Positions 1 to 9,167 of a DNA stretch of 63,805 nucleotides are shown here, piece by piece (the first letter of the stretch is position 1; every line of letters begins with the position of its first letter). Source of the stretch: Ectothiorhodospira marina (GTDB lineage Bacteria > Pseudomonadota > Gammaproteobacteria > Ectothiorhodospirales > Ectothiorhodospiraceae); assembly GCF_900109495.1 (NCBI RefSeq), contig NZ_FOAA01000020.1:1-63805 (forward strand), read 5' to 3'. The translations under genes and the position numbers were made by a program. The notes under the pieces were generated by a model. It saw only the letters and a program-made list of their open reading frames with translations, did no database searches and had not been told where the DNA came from.

Positions 1-137
1 CAGCCGCGCCGATGCTCATAGTCGTTGCCGGTGACTGAATCCTGGCCACAAAGGAACGCCCGCCGCACGCAGCGGGACACCACGTGATACCAGGGTGTGT
101 CATCAAGGCAGATCTGGGAGGCGCGGGGTTGGGTCAT
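1..137 (-). CDS. REP-associated tyrosine transposase (RAYT), N-terminal part, cut by window edge
   Basis: The minus frame starts at the ATG at 135-137 and runs off the window after about 45 codons. The visible part contains [21 protein letters not shown], split here as [10 protein letters not shown] and [11 protein letters not shown], which is the typical N-terminus of Y1/IS200-like transposases associated with REP elements. These enzymes are HUH single-strand nucleases thought to mobilise REP/REPIN hairpins; the catalytic HUH and Tyr lie beyond the edge. A nearly identical copy in the opposite orientation occupies 63669-63805. Whether the full gene is intact cannot be seen. The family call is from recognition of the motif. 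Confidence 0.75.
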   Translation of the reverse strand, partial: MTQPRASQICLDDTPWYHVVSRCVRRAFLCGQDSVTGNDYEHRRG

Positions 138-195
138 GGAACGATCTTAGTGGGGCGGTGCACTTGAGTCAATAACAAAATGGGTGTCCTAAGGT
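1..195. repeat. Left terminal inverted repeat (RAYT 5' end plus leader)
   Basis: Bases 1-195 are the reverse complement of 63611-63805, with four mismatches that I could count. The match covers the first 45 codons of the RAYT gene and 58 bp of upstream DNA, and ends abruptly after an AAGGT. The window is therefore bounded by an inverted pair. Two explanations are possible: a real pair of inverted transposase copies, or an assembly contig that stops inside a multicopy gene at both ends. Confidence 0.9.
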
Positions 196-345
196 GTAAA
201 CATCAATATCAGGATGGAGATGTAAGCTGCCTCCCAGAACGCTCAGGTACAATCTATACTGTCGGCCTCGGCAGGGTCATCGTAGGGGTCACCATTCGCG
301 GTTTGGATCCCATTCCGAGCCCAGGGATCATTGAGGAGCACCGCT

Positions 346-1155
346 TTGGATCGTTTTGGCAACGCACGGGTACTGGTTGTGGCTGGCTCTGACTCGGGGG
401 GCGGGGCGGGTATTCAGGCGGACCTCAAGACCATCATGGCGCTGGGCGGACATGCCAGCACCGCAATCACCGCCTTGACAGCCCAGAACACCCTGGGGGT
501 GCAGGGCGTGCATCCCGTTCCTGTCGACTTTGTCCGTGAGCAGATGCGAGTGGTGCTTGAGGACATCGGCGCGGACTGCGTCAAGACCGGAATGCTGCAG
601 GACCGGGCAGTCATTGATGCCGTAGTGGCCGAGCTGAAGGCCCGGGCTCCAGGCCTGGATATGGTCGTGGACCCGGTCATGGTAGCCAAGAGCGGTGATC
701 AGTTGATCAGTGATGATGCCGTCAGCCATCTGCGATCCGTGCTGCTGCCCCGGGCGAAGATCCTCACCCCCAATCTGCCCGAGGCAGAGGTGTTACTGGG
801 GCAACCGATTCGCGGACTGGAGGCCATGCGGGAAGCGGCCATGGCATTGCGGGCACTGGGGCCTGAGCATGTACTGCTCAAGGGTGGACACCAGCAGGGT
901 GAGATGATCAGCGATTGCCTGGCCTCGGCCGATGGTGTGGAGGTCTTCACGAGCATCCGCCTGGACACCCGGTGCAACAATGGCACGGGCTGCACCCTGG
1001 CCAGTGCCGTGGCCGCTGGCCTGGCCCACGAACTCACGGTCCGCGAGGCCGTGGTGCAGGCGCGGAAGTACCTGTTCGAGGCCCTGCGCTCGGCCCGGCG
1101 ACTGGGGGAGGGGGCCGGACCAGTGAATCATGGCTTTAATGTGAAATGCCCGTAG
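346..1155 (+). CDS. thiD: Hydroxymethylpyrimidine/phosphomethylpyrimidine kinase
   Basis: ThiD phosphorylates hydroxymethylpyrimidine and then HMP-phosphate to HMP-PP for thiamine synthesis in the cytoplasm. The 269-residue product has the ribokinase-like N-terminus VAGSDSGGGAGIQADLK, the segment VDPVMVAKSGD, the nucleotide-binding LLKGGH and the C-terminal NNGTGCTLASA anion-hole motif. A TTG start at 346 is preferred: GAGGAG lies 7 bp upstream, and no ATG fits. An in-frame TTG at 331 would overlap that Shine-Dalgarno sequence. It is a single gene convergent with the mrp operon. I see no TPP riboswitch in the 150 bp leader. Confidence 0.93.
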   Translation: MDRFGNARVLVVAGSDSGGGAGIQADLKTIMALGGHASTAITALTAQNTLGVQGVHPVPVDFVREQMRVVLEDIGADCVKTGMLQDRAVIDAVVAELKARAPGLDMVVDPVMVAKSGDQLISDDAVSHLRSVLLPRAKILTPNLPEAEVLLGQPIRGLEAMREAAMALRALGPEHVLLKGGHQQGEMISDCLASADGVEVFTSIRLDTRCNNGTGCTLASAVAAGLAHELTVREAVVQARKYLFEALRSARRLGEGAGPVNHGFNVKCP

Positions 1156-1202
1156 TCCGAGCAAGGCCCCCTACGTTAAATACTGCCGGGGCAGAAAAGG
1201 AT

Positions 1203-1610
1203 TCAATCGCTTTGCTCATCCCGGGTTCTGCTCAGTCCCGGTGGAGACATCAGGGTGTGGGTCTTGTGGTCGTACCGTCCCTTGAGCTCATCCTTGATGG
1301 TACCTGACCACATGGGAACACCAACAAAATAACCGGCACGCCCGATCAGATGGGCCGCCACCGGGCCGGTGAGCACCAGAAACACGATGATGGCCGCCGC
1401 CTTGGCCGCCACCGCCACATCACCGAAGGATTCCAGCCCCACGGCGATCATTAAAAGTCCACCGCCCAGGGCGCCGGCCTTGGTGGTGGCATGCAGTCGG
1501 ATGGGCAGATCCGGCATGCGCAGCAATCCCAGCGCCGCCACGAAAATGAAACCGACTCCAGCCAGCAGGAAGAAGCTGATCAGGATCTCCATGAGCAGTT
1601 CAGTCACCAT
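1203..1610 (-). CDS. mrpG: Na+/H+ antiporter subunit G
   Basis: Small membrane subunit of the Mrp (Mnh/Sha) multi-subunit cation/proton antiporter, last gene of the operon. The N-terminal hydrophobic helices and the RMPDLPIRLHATTKAGALGG segment are typical of MrpG. The ATG at 1608-1610 is taken as start, giving 135 residues and an 11 bp overlap with the end of mrpF. An ATG at 1590-1592 is an alternative. The soluble tail after about residue 90 is charged and probably cytoplasmic. Confidence 0.9.
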   Translation of the reverse strand: MVTELLMEILISFFLLAGVGFIFVAALGLLRMPDLPIRLHATTKAGALGGGLLMIAVGLESFGDVAVAAKAAAIIVFLVLTGPVAAHLIGRAGYFVGVPMWSGTIKDELKGRYDHKTHTLMSPPGLSRTRDEQSD

Positions 1611-1875
1611 CCTGGCTACCCCCCTTGGCAATCAGACGGGCAAACCCCACGGCAGCCAGAAACGCCGTCAGGGCCAACACCATGGCCACATCCAGGAAGG
1701 CTGTGACCCCGCTGGACAGGGTGTAGACCGCAATAAAGCCTACTGTCAGGGTGGCCAGCATCTCCAGGGCCACCACCCGGTCCGGCAGACTGGGACCCAG
1801 CACCAGGCGAAAGAAGATCAGTACCAGGGAAACTCCCAGCACCGTATAGGCAATAAAAATGGAGAACTCCAGCAT
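1600..1875 (-). CDS. mrpF: Na+/H+ antiporter subunit F
   Basis: About 91 residues with three predicted membrane helices and the family segment FRLVLGPSLPDRVVALEML. MrpF is a small subunit needed for assembly and activity of the Mrp complex. The ATG at 1873-1875 has GAGG about 6 bp upstream and is preferred over the GTG at 1885-1887. It overlaps mrpG by 11 bp and lies 48 bp after mrpE, consistent with one operon. Confidence 0.9.
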   Translation of the reverse strand: MLEFSIFIAYTVLGVSLVLIFFRLVLGPSLPDRVVALEMLATLTVGFIAVYTLSSGVTAFLDVAMVLALTAFLAAVGFARLIAKGGSQDGD

Positions 1876-1923
1876 GATGGTCCTCACTGCGGATACTTGA
1901 ATGCTTGCCAGGCCCTGGGCAGC

Positions 1924-2400
1924 TCATCGCAGCACCTCCAGGGCTCGATATTCCATGTAGCGAATACTCTCAATGACCGATTCTTCGTCCTCCAGATACA
2001 TCACATGGATATACAGCACTTTACGGTCACTGGATACATCCAGGCTCAGGGTGCCCGGGGTCAGGGAAATCAGATTGGCGACCACGGTGATTTCCCCATC
2101 CGTCCTTGCCTCCAGCGGAAATGCGATCACACCCGGCTTCATGTAATACGTCGGCGTGAGCACGTCATAAGCCACCTTGAGATTGGAGCGGATCAGTTCC
2201 TTGATGAAAAAACCGATGAAACGAATTGCCTTGGGAATCTTGCTGGCATAGGTGGCAAAACCGGGCTGATCCCGCAGGGCTGAGCCCAGAATCAGATAAC
2301 CCAGCACCAGACCAATGAACAGGTTGGTGCCCGTGAAGCTGCCGGTCAGCCCCATCCAGACCAGGGCCAACAGAATGTTCGAGGCCAGCGGACCGATCAT
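1924..2400 (-). CDS. mrpE: Na+/H+ antiporter subunit E
   Basis: MrpE is a 158-residue subunit with N-terminal membrane helices (LALVWMGLTGSFTGTNLFIG) and a cytoplasmic C-terminal domain (about residues 70-158) carrying the family pattern ANLISLTPGTLSLDV and LYIHVMYLEDEE. It is one of the non-catalytic subunits of the Mrp complex. Its start overlaps the mrpD stop by 4 bp in an ATGA arrangement, so translation is probably coupled. Confidence 0.92.
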   Translation of the reverse strand: MIGPLASNILLALVWMGLTGSFTGTNLFIGLVLGYLILGSALRDQPGFATYASKIPKAIRFIGFFIKELIRSNLKVAYDVLTPTYYMKPGVIAFPLEARTDGEITVVANLISLTPGTLSLDVSSDRKVLYIHVMYLEDEESVIESIRYMEYRALEVLR

Positions 2401-3896
2401 TGCCGTTCCCCCAGGACTGCATCAATGTACAGACTTGGATTCAGCAGTTGGTGGGCTGCTGCATCCGCCATCCGGTAGATGGGCTCCGCCCCCAGACCGA
2501 TGAACACCGTCAGTGCCGCCATCCCGCCGATGGTCAGATAGAGCACGCCAGAACCCGCACTGCCATGGGCCGAGCGATTGGCATGCTCCTCCGGCTGGGC
2601 CTTCCAGAACACCTCGGCCCAGATCTTCATCATGGAGTACAGGGTCAGCAAACCCACTACCAGAGCCACGCCCACGATCCACCAGGCCTCGGCTTCCACG
2701 CCAGCACGGATGAGGATGAACTTGGCAAAGAAGCCCGACAAGGGCGGCATCCCGGCCAGTGAGAGCGCTGGCACCAGGAACAGGAGGGCCAGCATGGGAT
2801 GGGAGCGGTACATGCCGCCCAGTTCCTTGAGCTCGTAGGTGCCCTTGAGTCGATACACCAGACCACTGACCAGGAAGAGATTTGCCTTCACGATGATGTG
2901 ATGCATGATGTAGAAGACCCCGCCAACAAGGGCCAGGGGGGTGAATAACGCCAGCCCCATGATCATGTAACCGATCTGGCTGATGATGTGGAACGACAGG
3001 ATGCGCCGAAATTCGTACTGGGCCGCTGCCCCCAGCACCCCGGTGAGCATGGTCGCACCGGCCACCCACAGCAGGATGCCATGGGTGTAGGCCACATCTT
3101 GAGTGAAAATAAGGGTGAACACCCGAAACAGGGCATAGACCCCCACCTTGGTCAGCAGGGCTGCAAACAGGGCCGAGACGGCCACCTGCGGGGTATGATA
3201 CGAGGCCGGCAGCCAGAAGAAGAAGGGAAAGGCCCCCGCCTTGATGCCGAAGGACACCAGGAACAGCATGGCAATGACGGTAATGATGCCTGGATCTTCC
3301 GCGTAAGTGAGTTTTTCAGCGATATCCGCCATGTTCAGGGTGCCGGTCAGGCCATAGAGCAGACCGATGGCGGACAGGAGCATGGCGGAGGAGACCAGGT
3401 TCAAAGTCACGTACTTGATGGCGCCTTCCATCTGCGCCCGTTCCCCTCCGAGGATCAGCAGGGCGAAGGAGGCCACCAGCATCACCTCGAACCACACGTA
3501 GAGGTTGAAGATGTCGCCGGTGAGGAAGGCCCCGTTCACTCCCGCCAGCAGCAGGTGCAGAAGCGGATAGTAGCCGAAAGCCTCATGGCGCTTGCTCATG
3601 GAGGTGAGGGAATAGACTGCCGTGGCAAAGCCACTGATGCCCGCCAGGACCACCATGATGGCGCTGAGCAGATCCGATACCATCACGATACCGAAGGGGG
3701 CCTGCCAATCCCCCATATGCATCACCAGGATGCCATCCTGCCAGGTGGCTGCCAGTAACCACAGTGCGGACAACAGCATGAGTCCGGTTCCGGTTGCGGT
3801 AGCCACCCGCTGCGCCATCCGCCAACGCCACAGGGTCAGCGTCAGGGCGCCGAAGAACAGGGGAATGATGACAGGCAGTGCCACCTCTAGCCTCAT
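2397..3896 (-). CDS. mrpD: Na+/H+ antiporter subunit D (NuoN/NuoM-like)
   Basis: A 499-residue polytopic membrane protein homologous to the proton-pumping subunits of complex I, one of the two large Mrp subunits. Recognisable segments are [11 protein letters not shown] (key Glu of the NuoL/M/N fold), [21 protein letters not shown] (Lys in a broken helix), [14 protein letters not shown] and [14 protein letters not shown]. It overlaps both neighbours (mrpC, mrpE) by 4 bp. Together with MrpA it is expected to form the ion-translocating core. Confidence 0.95.
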   Translation of the reverse strand: MRLEVALPVIIPLFFGALTLTLWRWRMAQRVATATGTGLMLLSALWLLAATWQDGILVMHMGDWQAPFGIVMVSDLLSAIMVVLAGISGFATAVYSLTSMSKRHEAFGYYPLLHLLLAGVNGAFLTGDIFNLYVWFEVMLVASFALLILGGERAQMEGAIKYVTLNLVSSAMLLSAIGLLYGLTGTLNMADIAEKLTYAEDPGIITVIAMLFLVSFGIKAGAFPFFFWLPASYHTPQVAVSALFAALLTKVGVYALFRVFTLIFTQDVAYTHGILLWVAGATMLTGVLGAAAQYEFRRILSFHIISQIGYMIMGLALFTPLALVGGVFYIMHHIIVKANLFLVSGLVYRLKGTYELKELGGMYRSHPMLALLFLVPALSLAGMPPLSGFFAKFILIRAGVEAEAWWIVGVALVVGLLTLYSMMKIWAEVFWKAQPEEHANRSAHGSAGSGVLYLTIGGMAALTVFIGLGAEPIYRMADAAAHQLLNPSLYIDAVLGERQ

Positions 3897-4240
3897 GTGT
3901 CGGTATCCTTCATCTGGTCCATATCGTCAGCCTTCACCACTTCGTAGGCACGGTGAATCAGCACCACCGCAAAGGCCAGAACCCCGAAACCGATCACGAT
4001 GGCGGTCAGAATCAGGGCCTGGGCCAGAGGGTCTGCCACCACGCCCGTTGGCTGCGTGGCCCCTTTGGGCACCAGAGGAGGGGCGCCGCGCAACAAGCCA
4101 GCCTGGGTGAACAGCAACAGGTTGGCTGCATTGGATAGCAGCACCAGACCGATCACCAGCTTGACGATGGAGCGGCGCAGCATCATGTAGATGGCGGCGG
4201 AGAACAGGCCACCCACGGTGAATGCCATCAATGTTTCCAT
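3893..4240 (-). CDS. mrpC: Na+/H+ antiporter subunit C (NuoK-like)
   Basis: A 115-residue NuoK homologue with three membrane helices. The segments [25 protein letters not shown] and [18 protein letters not shown], each read across the helix, are the MrpC signature. The ATG at 4238-4240 (METLMAF) is taken as start; an in-frame upstream ATG would add eight residues. It follows mrpB after a 150 bp gap, the only sizeable gap in the operon. Confidence 0.93.
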   Translation of the reverse strand: METLMAFTVGGLFSAAIYMMLRRSIVKLVIGLVLLSNAANLLLFTQAGLLRGAPPLVPKGATQPTGVVADPLAQALILTAIVIGFGVLAFAVVLIHRAYEVVKADDMDQMKDTDT

Positions 4241-4271
4241 GGGCGATCTCCCGCGAAGCACCCACCCGCAG

Positions 4272-4289
4272 CCGCACTCCTGAGTGCGG
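4272..4289 (-). promoter_or_regulatory. Hairpin in the mrpB-mrpC gap
   Basis: CCGCACTC (4272-4279) and GAGTGCGG (4282-4289) are perfect complements separated by 2 bp. They lie in the 150 bp gap between mrpB and mrpC, the only break in an otherwise overlapping operon. No T-tract follows in the minus direction, so this is more likely an mRNA processing or stability element, or a weak attenuator, than a terminator. Confidence 0.4.
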
Positions 4290-4390
4290 ACCGCGGGCTC
4301 AAGGGCTCCGGACGCGTCTTTTGGGTACGACGTTTCAAGAACATGTAATTCGCTTTGAGTGCGTGAGGTCCCTGGAAGGGGTATTCAGTG

Positions 4391-4855
4391 TCAGCCACCA
4401 CCGTGGTGGTGATCAGTCTTCCCCTCGGCTTCAGCCAGAGACAGCAGGATCAGCAGGACCGCGCCGATCACCACCAGGTACACCCCGACATCGAACAGCA
4501 ATGGAGTGCCTACCTTGAGCTCCCCTAGCAGTGGCAGCTTCAATTCCAGCCACTGGGAGGTAAAGAAGGGTTGACCCACAAACACGGCCGGCACCCCGGA
4601 GATCACCCCGACCAGCAGGCCCCAGCCCATCAGATCTCGAGGTTCAAAGCGCAATACCCGCTTAGCACTGCGGACATCCACAGCGAACATGTACAGGGCC
4701 ACGGCGGAGGCCGCCACCAAGCCGGCAATGAACCCACCGCCCGGCTCGTTATGGCCGCGCAGGAGCAGAAACACGGAGAAGATCAGGAGCAGCGGCAGCA
4801 GAAAATGGGCCGCCGTGCGCAGGATCAGTGACTGCAGGGCAAACTGTGAGTTCAT
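4391..4855 (-). CDS. mrpB: Na+/H+ antiporter subunit B
   Basis: A 154-residue MrpB-family membrane protein with about four helices and the signature [19 protein letters not shown]. It ends in a His-rich tail (DHHHGGG). It overlaps the mrpA stop by 4 bp. MrpA already carries an MrpB-like region at its C-terminus, so this is the separate subunit usual in seven-gene mrp operons. Confidence 0.94.
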   Translation of the reverse strand: MNSQFALQSLILRTAAHFLLPLLLIFSVFLLLRGHNEPGGGFIAGLVAASAVALYMFAVDVRSAKRVLRFEPRDLMGWGLLVGVISGVPAVFVGQPFFTSQWLELKLPLLGELKVGTPLLFDVGVYLVVIGAVLLILLSLAEAEGKTDHHHGGG

Positions 4856-7164
4856 TTCCGGTCCTCCGCACGGAACTTGATCATGGCGTAGACCCCGACA
4901 GCAGCCAGGGCCAGCACCACGATCTCACCCAGGGTATCCAGGGCACGGAAATCCACCAGGATGACGTTGACGATATTGCGACCATAGCCGGATGGCTGGC
5001 TTTCCTGGATGAAATAGTCGGAAATGCTGTCGGCATATTGAGTAGTGCTGGCGGCCAGCTTGAGCACGGCCATCATGGTCCCCACGGCCAGGGCGATGAG
5101 GGCATCCCGGATACGCAAAGCCATTGGCGTCAGCCCCAGGAAGCCGGGCAGGCGGAACAGCACCAGAACCAGCATGATGACGGTCAGGGTCTCCACCAGC
5201 ACCTGGGTAATCCCCACGTCGGCGGCGCTGAACAGCACGTAGATCAGGGCGACACAGAAACCCACCGCGCCTAGAGACGCCACGGCACCCAGGCGCGAGC
5301 GGGTGGTCACCGACACCAGAGCCGCCATCAGCAGTACCGCGACGATGAAGGCCTCGTGCACCAGGATGCCGGATAGATCCAGGTCGATGTTCACATCGGT
5401 ACGGGTGAACAGGGTCACCATGACCAGGCCCACGGTGGAGACCAGGATGGTGAGCAGGTAATAGCGCAGATACCCGTTCTGCAGCACCCGGGTCTGCCAC
5501 CCGGATAGCCACACCATGCCGGACATGGACTTCTCGTAAGCAGCCTCCGGTCCGTAGCGATTGGCCACCTCCATGAACCCGGTGAACCGGCGGAAGCGTT
5601 CCCAGTTGAGATACAGCAGCAGGCCCAGCGCCAGACTCACCCCACTCAGCAGCAGAGGCAGGTTGAAGCCGTGCCAGAGCGACAGATAGGGCGATACCGG
5701 CGCGCCATAGACTGCCGCCGCGGCCCAGGAGATCAGACCCTGGTCCACCCACCCGGCACCCAACCCGAACAGGAGTCCCAGGGAGGCCAGGACCACCGGC
5801 CCTGCCAAGAGGGCCGGCGGCGCCTCATGGGCCGGCCTTTTGGGCGTATCGGCCCGGGGGCCATACCAGGGCCGAATGCCGATGATGGCCGCCACGGCCA
5901 CCACCATCATGGCGGATACCACAGCCAGGATACTGAGCAATCCGGCCAGTGCCGGTGCCTCCAGCACCGCTTCGAACAGCAATTCCTTGGCCACGAAGCC
6001 CAACGCAGGCAGCACACCCGCCAGGGACAGGGCGGCCAGACCGGCAAAGGCCGTGGTCACCGGCAGCGCCCGGCGCAACCCCCCGGTCTGGAGGATGTCT
6101 TTGCAGCCCGCCTCATGATCCAGGATGCCCGCCACCAGGAACAGCGCCCCCTTGTAGAGAGAGTGAGCCAGCAGGAAGGCCATCGCCGCCAGCATGGCGG
6201 TCTCGCTACCGACACCGATGAGCATGGTGAGAGTACCCAGGGCCATGACCGTGGAGTAGGCCAGGAGCTGCTTGATGCCGGTGGAGCGTAGCGACAGGAA
6301 TACCCCGACGAACATGGTGACGGCTCCAAACAGTCCCAGCAGCAGCATCCAGGCCTCGGTACCGCCCAGGGACGGGTTCAGACGGGCCATGAGATACACC
6401 CCGGCCTTGACCATGGTGGCGGAGTGCAGGTAGGCGGAGACCGGCGTCGGCGCCGCCATGGCATTGGGTAGCCAGAAATGGAAGGGATACTGAGCCGACT
6501 TGGTGAAGCACCCCAGCAGCACCAACAGCAGGATGCCCATATACCAGTCGTGCTCACGGAAGATGTCACCGGAGGTGAGGAGCTCGTGCAGCTCATAGCT
6601 GCCCCCCACCAGGGCCATCATGATCAGGCCGGTGAGTAGGGCCAGCCCGCCGGCCACAGTGACGAACAGACCCTGCAGGGCCGACTTGCGCGCCTTGGCG
6701 TCCTCATGGTTGTAGCCGATGAGCAGATAGGACGTGATGCTGGTGAGCTCCCAGAACACGAACAGGGAGATCAGGTTGCTGGACAGCACCAGCCCCAGCA
6801 TGGAGGCCATGAAGGCAAGGATCAGGACATAAAAGCGCCCCAGGTCCCGATGGCCTTCCAGATAACGCCCGGCGTAGGCCACGACGAAGAAACCGATCCC
6901 CGAAATCAGTAGGGCAAAGAGCAGGCTGAGGCCGTCGACGAGAAAGGAAAGCTGGATGCCAAGACTGGGAATCCAGTCGTATTCCAGGATGAACCGTCCG
7001 CCTTCGGCCTCTCCCAGGCCGGGGAGAAAAGAGGCGAAGTAGATAAACAACGCCGCAGGCAAGGCGGCCAACACCCAGCCCCCGTGGCGACCCAGCCCTC
7101 GATGCACCCACGGTGCAACCGCAGCAATCACGAATCCGGATAGGACGGCAAGCAGCACCCCCAT
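4852..7164 (-). CDS. mrpA: Na+/H+ antiporter subunit A (NuoL-like, with MrpB-like C-terminus)
   Basis: The 770-residue first gene of the operon is the largest Mrp subunit. Residues about 1-480 resemble NuoL ([35 protein letters not shown] with the helix-breaking proline, and [11 protein letters not shown]). The remainder carries the Mrp-specific extension, with [21 protein letters not shown] near residue 650. MrpA and MrpD are thought to provide the Na+ and H+ pathways. In an alkaliphile or halophile this would support cytoplasmic pH and Na+ homeostasis. The start ATG at 7162-7164 follows a G-rich Shine-Dalgarno sequence. Confidence 0.96.
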   Translation of the reverse strand: MGVLLAVLSGFVIAAVAPWVHRGLGRHGGWVLAALPAALFIYFASFLPGLGEAEGGRFILEYDWIPSLGIQLSFLVDGLSLLFALLISGIGFFVVAYAGRYLEGHRDLGRFYVLILAFMASMLGLVLSSNLISLFVFWELTSITSYLLIGYNHEDAKARKSALQGLFVTVAGGLALLTGLIMMALVGGSYELHELLTSGDIFREHDWYMGILLLVLLGCFTKSAQYPFHFWLPNAMAAPTPVSAYLHSATMVKAGVYLMARLNPSLGGTEAWMLLLGLFGAVTMFVGVFLSLRSTGIKQLLAYSTVMALGTLTMLIGVGSETAMLAAMAFLLAHSLYKGALFLVAGILDHEAGCKDILQTGGLRRALPVTTAFAGLAALSLAGVLPALGFVAKELLFEAVLEAPALAGLLSILAVVSAMMVVAVAAIIGIRPWYGPRADTPKRPAHEAPPALLAGPVVLASLGLLFGLGAGWVDQGLISWAAAAVYGAPVSPYLSLWHGFNLPLLLSGVSLALGLLLYLNWERFRRFTGFMEVANRYGPEAAYEKSMSGMVWLSGWQTRVLQNGYLRYYLLTILVSTVGLVMVTLFTRTDVNIDLDLSGILVHEAFIVAVLLMAALVSVTTRSRLGAVASLGAVGFCVALIYVLFSAADVGITQVLVETLTVIMLVLVLFRLPGFLGLTPMALRIRDALIALAVGTMMAVLKLAASTTQYADSISDYFIQESQPSGYGRNIVNVILVDFRALDTLGEIVVLALAAVGVYAMIKFRAEDRK

Positions 7165-7505
7165 TTCCCCCCAAGACGCCCTGACAGTTGTTGCTTGAGA
7201 CGCTCGGCCTGGGACAAATGTTCCCTGGCATCGGTGCGACTCATCAACGTGTCAGTCGTAAAAGAAAACTTATCCCTTCATGAAAACAAGCAACTTATGG
7301 CGTAAACCCAGAAATTGATTGAGAACAAATTTACGGAGGATAAGGGACTTGGGGGCCAACGCTCAACCAAAAGCTAGGATACCGCTCCTGAGGGCCATTT
7401 TTCATCGACTTAGCGCTGCCATTGCCCGCCCATCGCAAGAGTGCCACGTGGAACACCTCGTGTCTGCTAATCTTCAGCAACACGACAACCAGGGGCTTGC
7501 TTCAG
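7165..7505. other. Intergenic region between mrpA and a broken quinone reductase
   Basis: A 341 bp divergent region expected to carry the mrp promoter. It becomes AT-rich around 7255-7350. I see no clear repeat, RNA gene or confident promoter match. Confidence 0.5.
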
Positions 7506-7958
7506 GTGAAACACATCACGTTGATCCAGGGGCATCCGGACCCGGCGGGCGGGAATTTTTGCCACCAGCTGGCCGACGCCTACCTTCAGGGCGCCGCAGC
7601 ATCAGAACATGCGGTAGAGGTCATCAACGTGGCACAATTGGAGTTCCCCTTGCTGCGCAGTCGGGCAGAGTTTCATGGTAGCCCGGTTCCCAACGACATT
7701 GCCCGGGCCCAGACAGTCCTCGCCAATGCCGAACACTTGGTGTTCATTTATCCGATCTGGATGGGTACCATGCCCGCATTACTCAAGGGGTTTCTTGAGC
7801 AGGCTTTCCGTCCGGGGGTTGCCGTCAATGAACTGGGGGATGAACGATGCAGCAAGACAGAAATGGCTTCACAAAATGGAGAAAAAAGGGCGTGCAGGTT
7901 ACTGAAAAAAAACTATTTCCACGTTTTAAATCCCTGGGATTGGTGGGGCTGCTGCTGA
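7506..7958 (+). pseudogene. Truncated flavodoxin-fold NAD(P)H:quinone reductase
   Basis: From a GTG at 7506 the frame encodes a good N-terminal half of a flavodoxin-like NAD(P)H dehydrogenase (quinone): ITLIQGHPDPAGGNFC (FMN phosphate loop), EFPLLRS, HLVFIYPIWMGTMPALLKGF and LEQAFRPG. Family resemblance stops at about 7827, after roughly 107 of the usual 190 or so residues. The rest of the frame is unrelated and overlaps the next gene. I interpret this as a 3' deletion that fused the stump to the lipoprotein region. A short product could still be made but would lack half the domain. Confidence 0.7.
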
Positions 7959-8377
7959 TCCTGGGGGCCTGTGATCGTCACGATGGGGATACCCGCCACC
8001 ATGGCGTATGGGACGTGGACAACTTCTCCGCACCGGAGACCGCCGAAATGTCCCCGGAAGAGGCTGAGCGCATGCTGGGTGCCCGCGGTGTCTACACACG
8101 TCACATCGCCCGTTTCCACGACATGCAGTGCCTGAAGCCCGGCTACGAGCATCAATCACTTGATGTCGAGAGGTTTACGGAAGATTTCGGGATGGAACCA
8201 GGTCAGGTGGGTTTGTTGGATGACAATATCACCCGCATCGACATCACCTGCCACGACAACCCGCTGGAGCGGGGCAGCATTCTTTTCATCAAGGATGAGG
8301 ACACGCTGATCACTCTCTGGGAAGGCGTGTTTTTCCAGATGCATCGCAGCAGTGGCAGTCCGATGCCGGCACGTTAG
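7847..8377 (+). CDS. Putative lipoprotein of unknown function
   Basis: The N-terminus has basic residues, a hydrophobic stretch and the lipobox LILGAC, so export and lipidation at the Cys are likely. The mature part (about 135 residues) is acidic, with MSPEEAERMLGARGVYTRHIARF and two Cys pairs' worth of residues (MQCL, DITCHDN) that might form a disulfide. The ATG at 7847 has GGGGGA 7 bp upstream but gives a long 41-residue leader. A GTG at 7892 would give a normal 26-residue signal. I do not recognise the family. A strong terminator follows at 8403. Confidence 0.6.
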   Translation: MQQDRNGFTKWRKKGVQVTEKKLFPRFKSLGLVGLLLILGACDRHDGDTRHHGVWDVDNFSAPETAEMSPEEAERMLGARGVYTRHIARFHDMQCLKPGYEHQSLDVERFTEDFGMEPGQVGLLDDNITRIDITCHDNPLERGSILFIKDEDTLITLWEGVFFQMHRSSGSPMPAR

Positions 8378-8402
8378 CCAGCGGTCATGACGCAAAAAAA
8401 AA

Positions 8403-8439
8403 GCCCCCACCCGGAAAGCCCGAGTGGGGGCGTTTTTTT
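8403..8439. terminator. Bidirectional intrinsic terminator
   Basis: GCCCCCAC (8403-8410) pairs with GTGGGGGC (8424-8431), flanked by an A-run upstream and eight T downstream. The A and T tracts on opposite sides let it serve both the plus-strand lipoprotein gene and the convergent phasin gene. Confidence 0.9.
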
Positions 8440-8485
8440 TGCTGCCAACGCCTGGCAGGCGTCGGATCAGTCAGCCTTCAGAGGC

Positions 8486-8872
8486 TCAGGCGCTCTTGCG
8501 GCTGGCGGTGCCCTTCTTGGTCACATCCAGATTGGAGACCGTGGCAACGCTCTCTTCACCCAGCTTCTGCACTTCTTCGGCATAACCGCGCTGCAGTTCA
8601 ACCAGCTCGGTGGTGTCCTTGGCGACCTTCTCGCTCAGAGACTTGGCGGCTTCGCCCTGGGCGTTCACATAGGCCTGAAGACTCTGTGAGTCGCTGACGG
8701 TCTGCATGGCGCGCATCTGTTCGATGGCGACTTCGGAATAGCTGCGGAACATGCTGATCTGGTAGTCCACCAACTTGGCCATATGGTCCAGGGTGACGTT
8801 GTTGAACTTGCGTGCCGGAGCCGCCAGCTTGTCAAACTGCTCTTGGGCACTGACAAAGATATCGTTATACAT
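8486..8872 (-). CDS. phaP: Phasin family protein
   Basis: A 128-residue, helix-rich, amphipathic protein matching the phasin family: FDKLAAPARKFNNVTLDHMAKLV near the N-terminus, then DYQISMFRSYSEVAIEQMRAM, and a Ser/Lys-rich basic tail (KKGTASRKSA). Phasins coat polyhydroxyalkanoate granules and affect granule size. No PHA synthase gene is in the window, so the link to PHA rests on the family. It is monocistronic, ending at the terminator at 8403. The symbol is by family, not by orthology. Confidence 0.8.
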   Translation of the reverse strand: MYNDIFVSAQEQFDKLAAPARKFNNVTLDHMAKLVDYQISMFRSYSEVAIEQMRAMQTVSDSQSLQAYVNAQGEAAKSLSEKVAKDTTELVELQRGYAEEVQKLGEESVATVSNLDVTKKGTASRKSA

Positions 8873-9167
8873 GGCAAATCTCCTGTCGTTCTTTGTTTAA
8901 GGTGAGGTGAATTCCTGACCTTGTTGCGTTGCAGCATAGCGCATATTTTTGTGCAGCGCAACAAGGCAAGTCGCTGGGAAACAGAGGCGACGCTTTCACT
9001 CGAGCCCCCCTCAACACCCGCAGTCCCATGATTTACCTTAGAATTAAGTGGGCAGGGCATCGAATGGAAGCCAAAACCTGCCTGAATGTAGTAGATTCAA
9101 CGAAATTTTTTCGGTCATGCTCGGGCCTCGATCCATCCTGGTACGGGCAGAGTCAAGGAAACTGCTG

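Noticed and set aside
196-345. TPP riboswitch before thiD
   Set aside because: The conserved CUGAGA and ACCUGAU-type elements are not visible in the leader.
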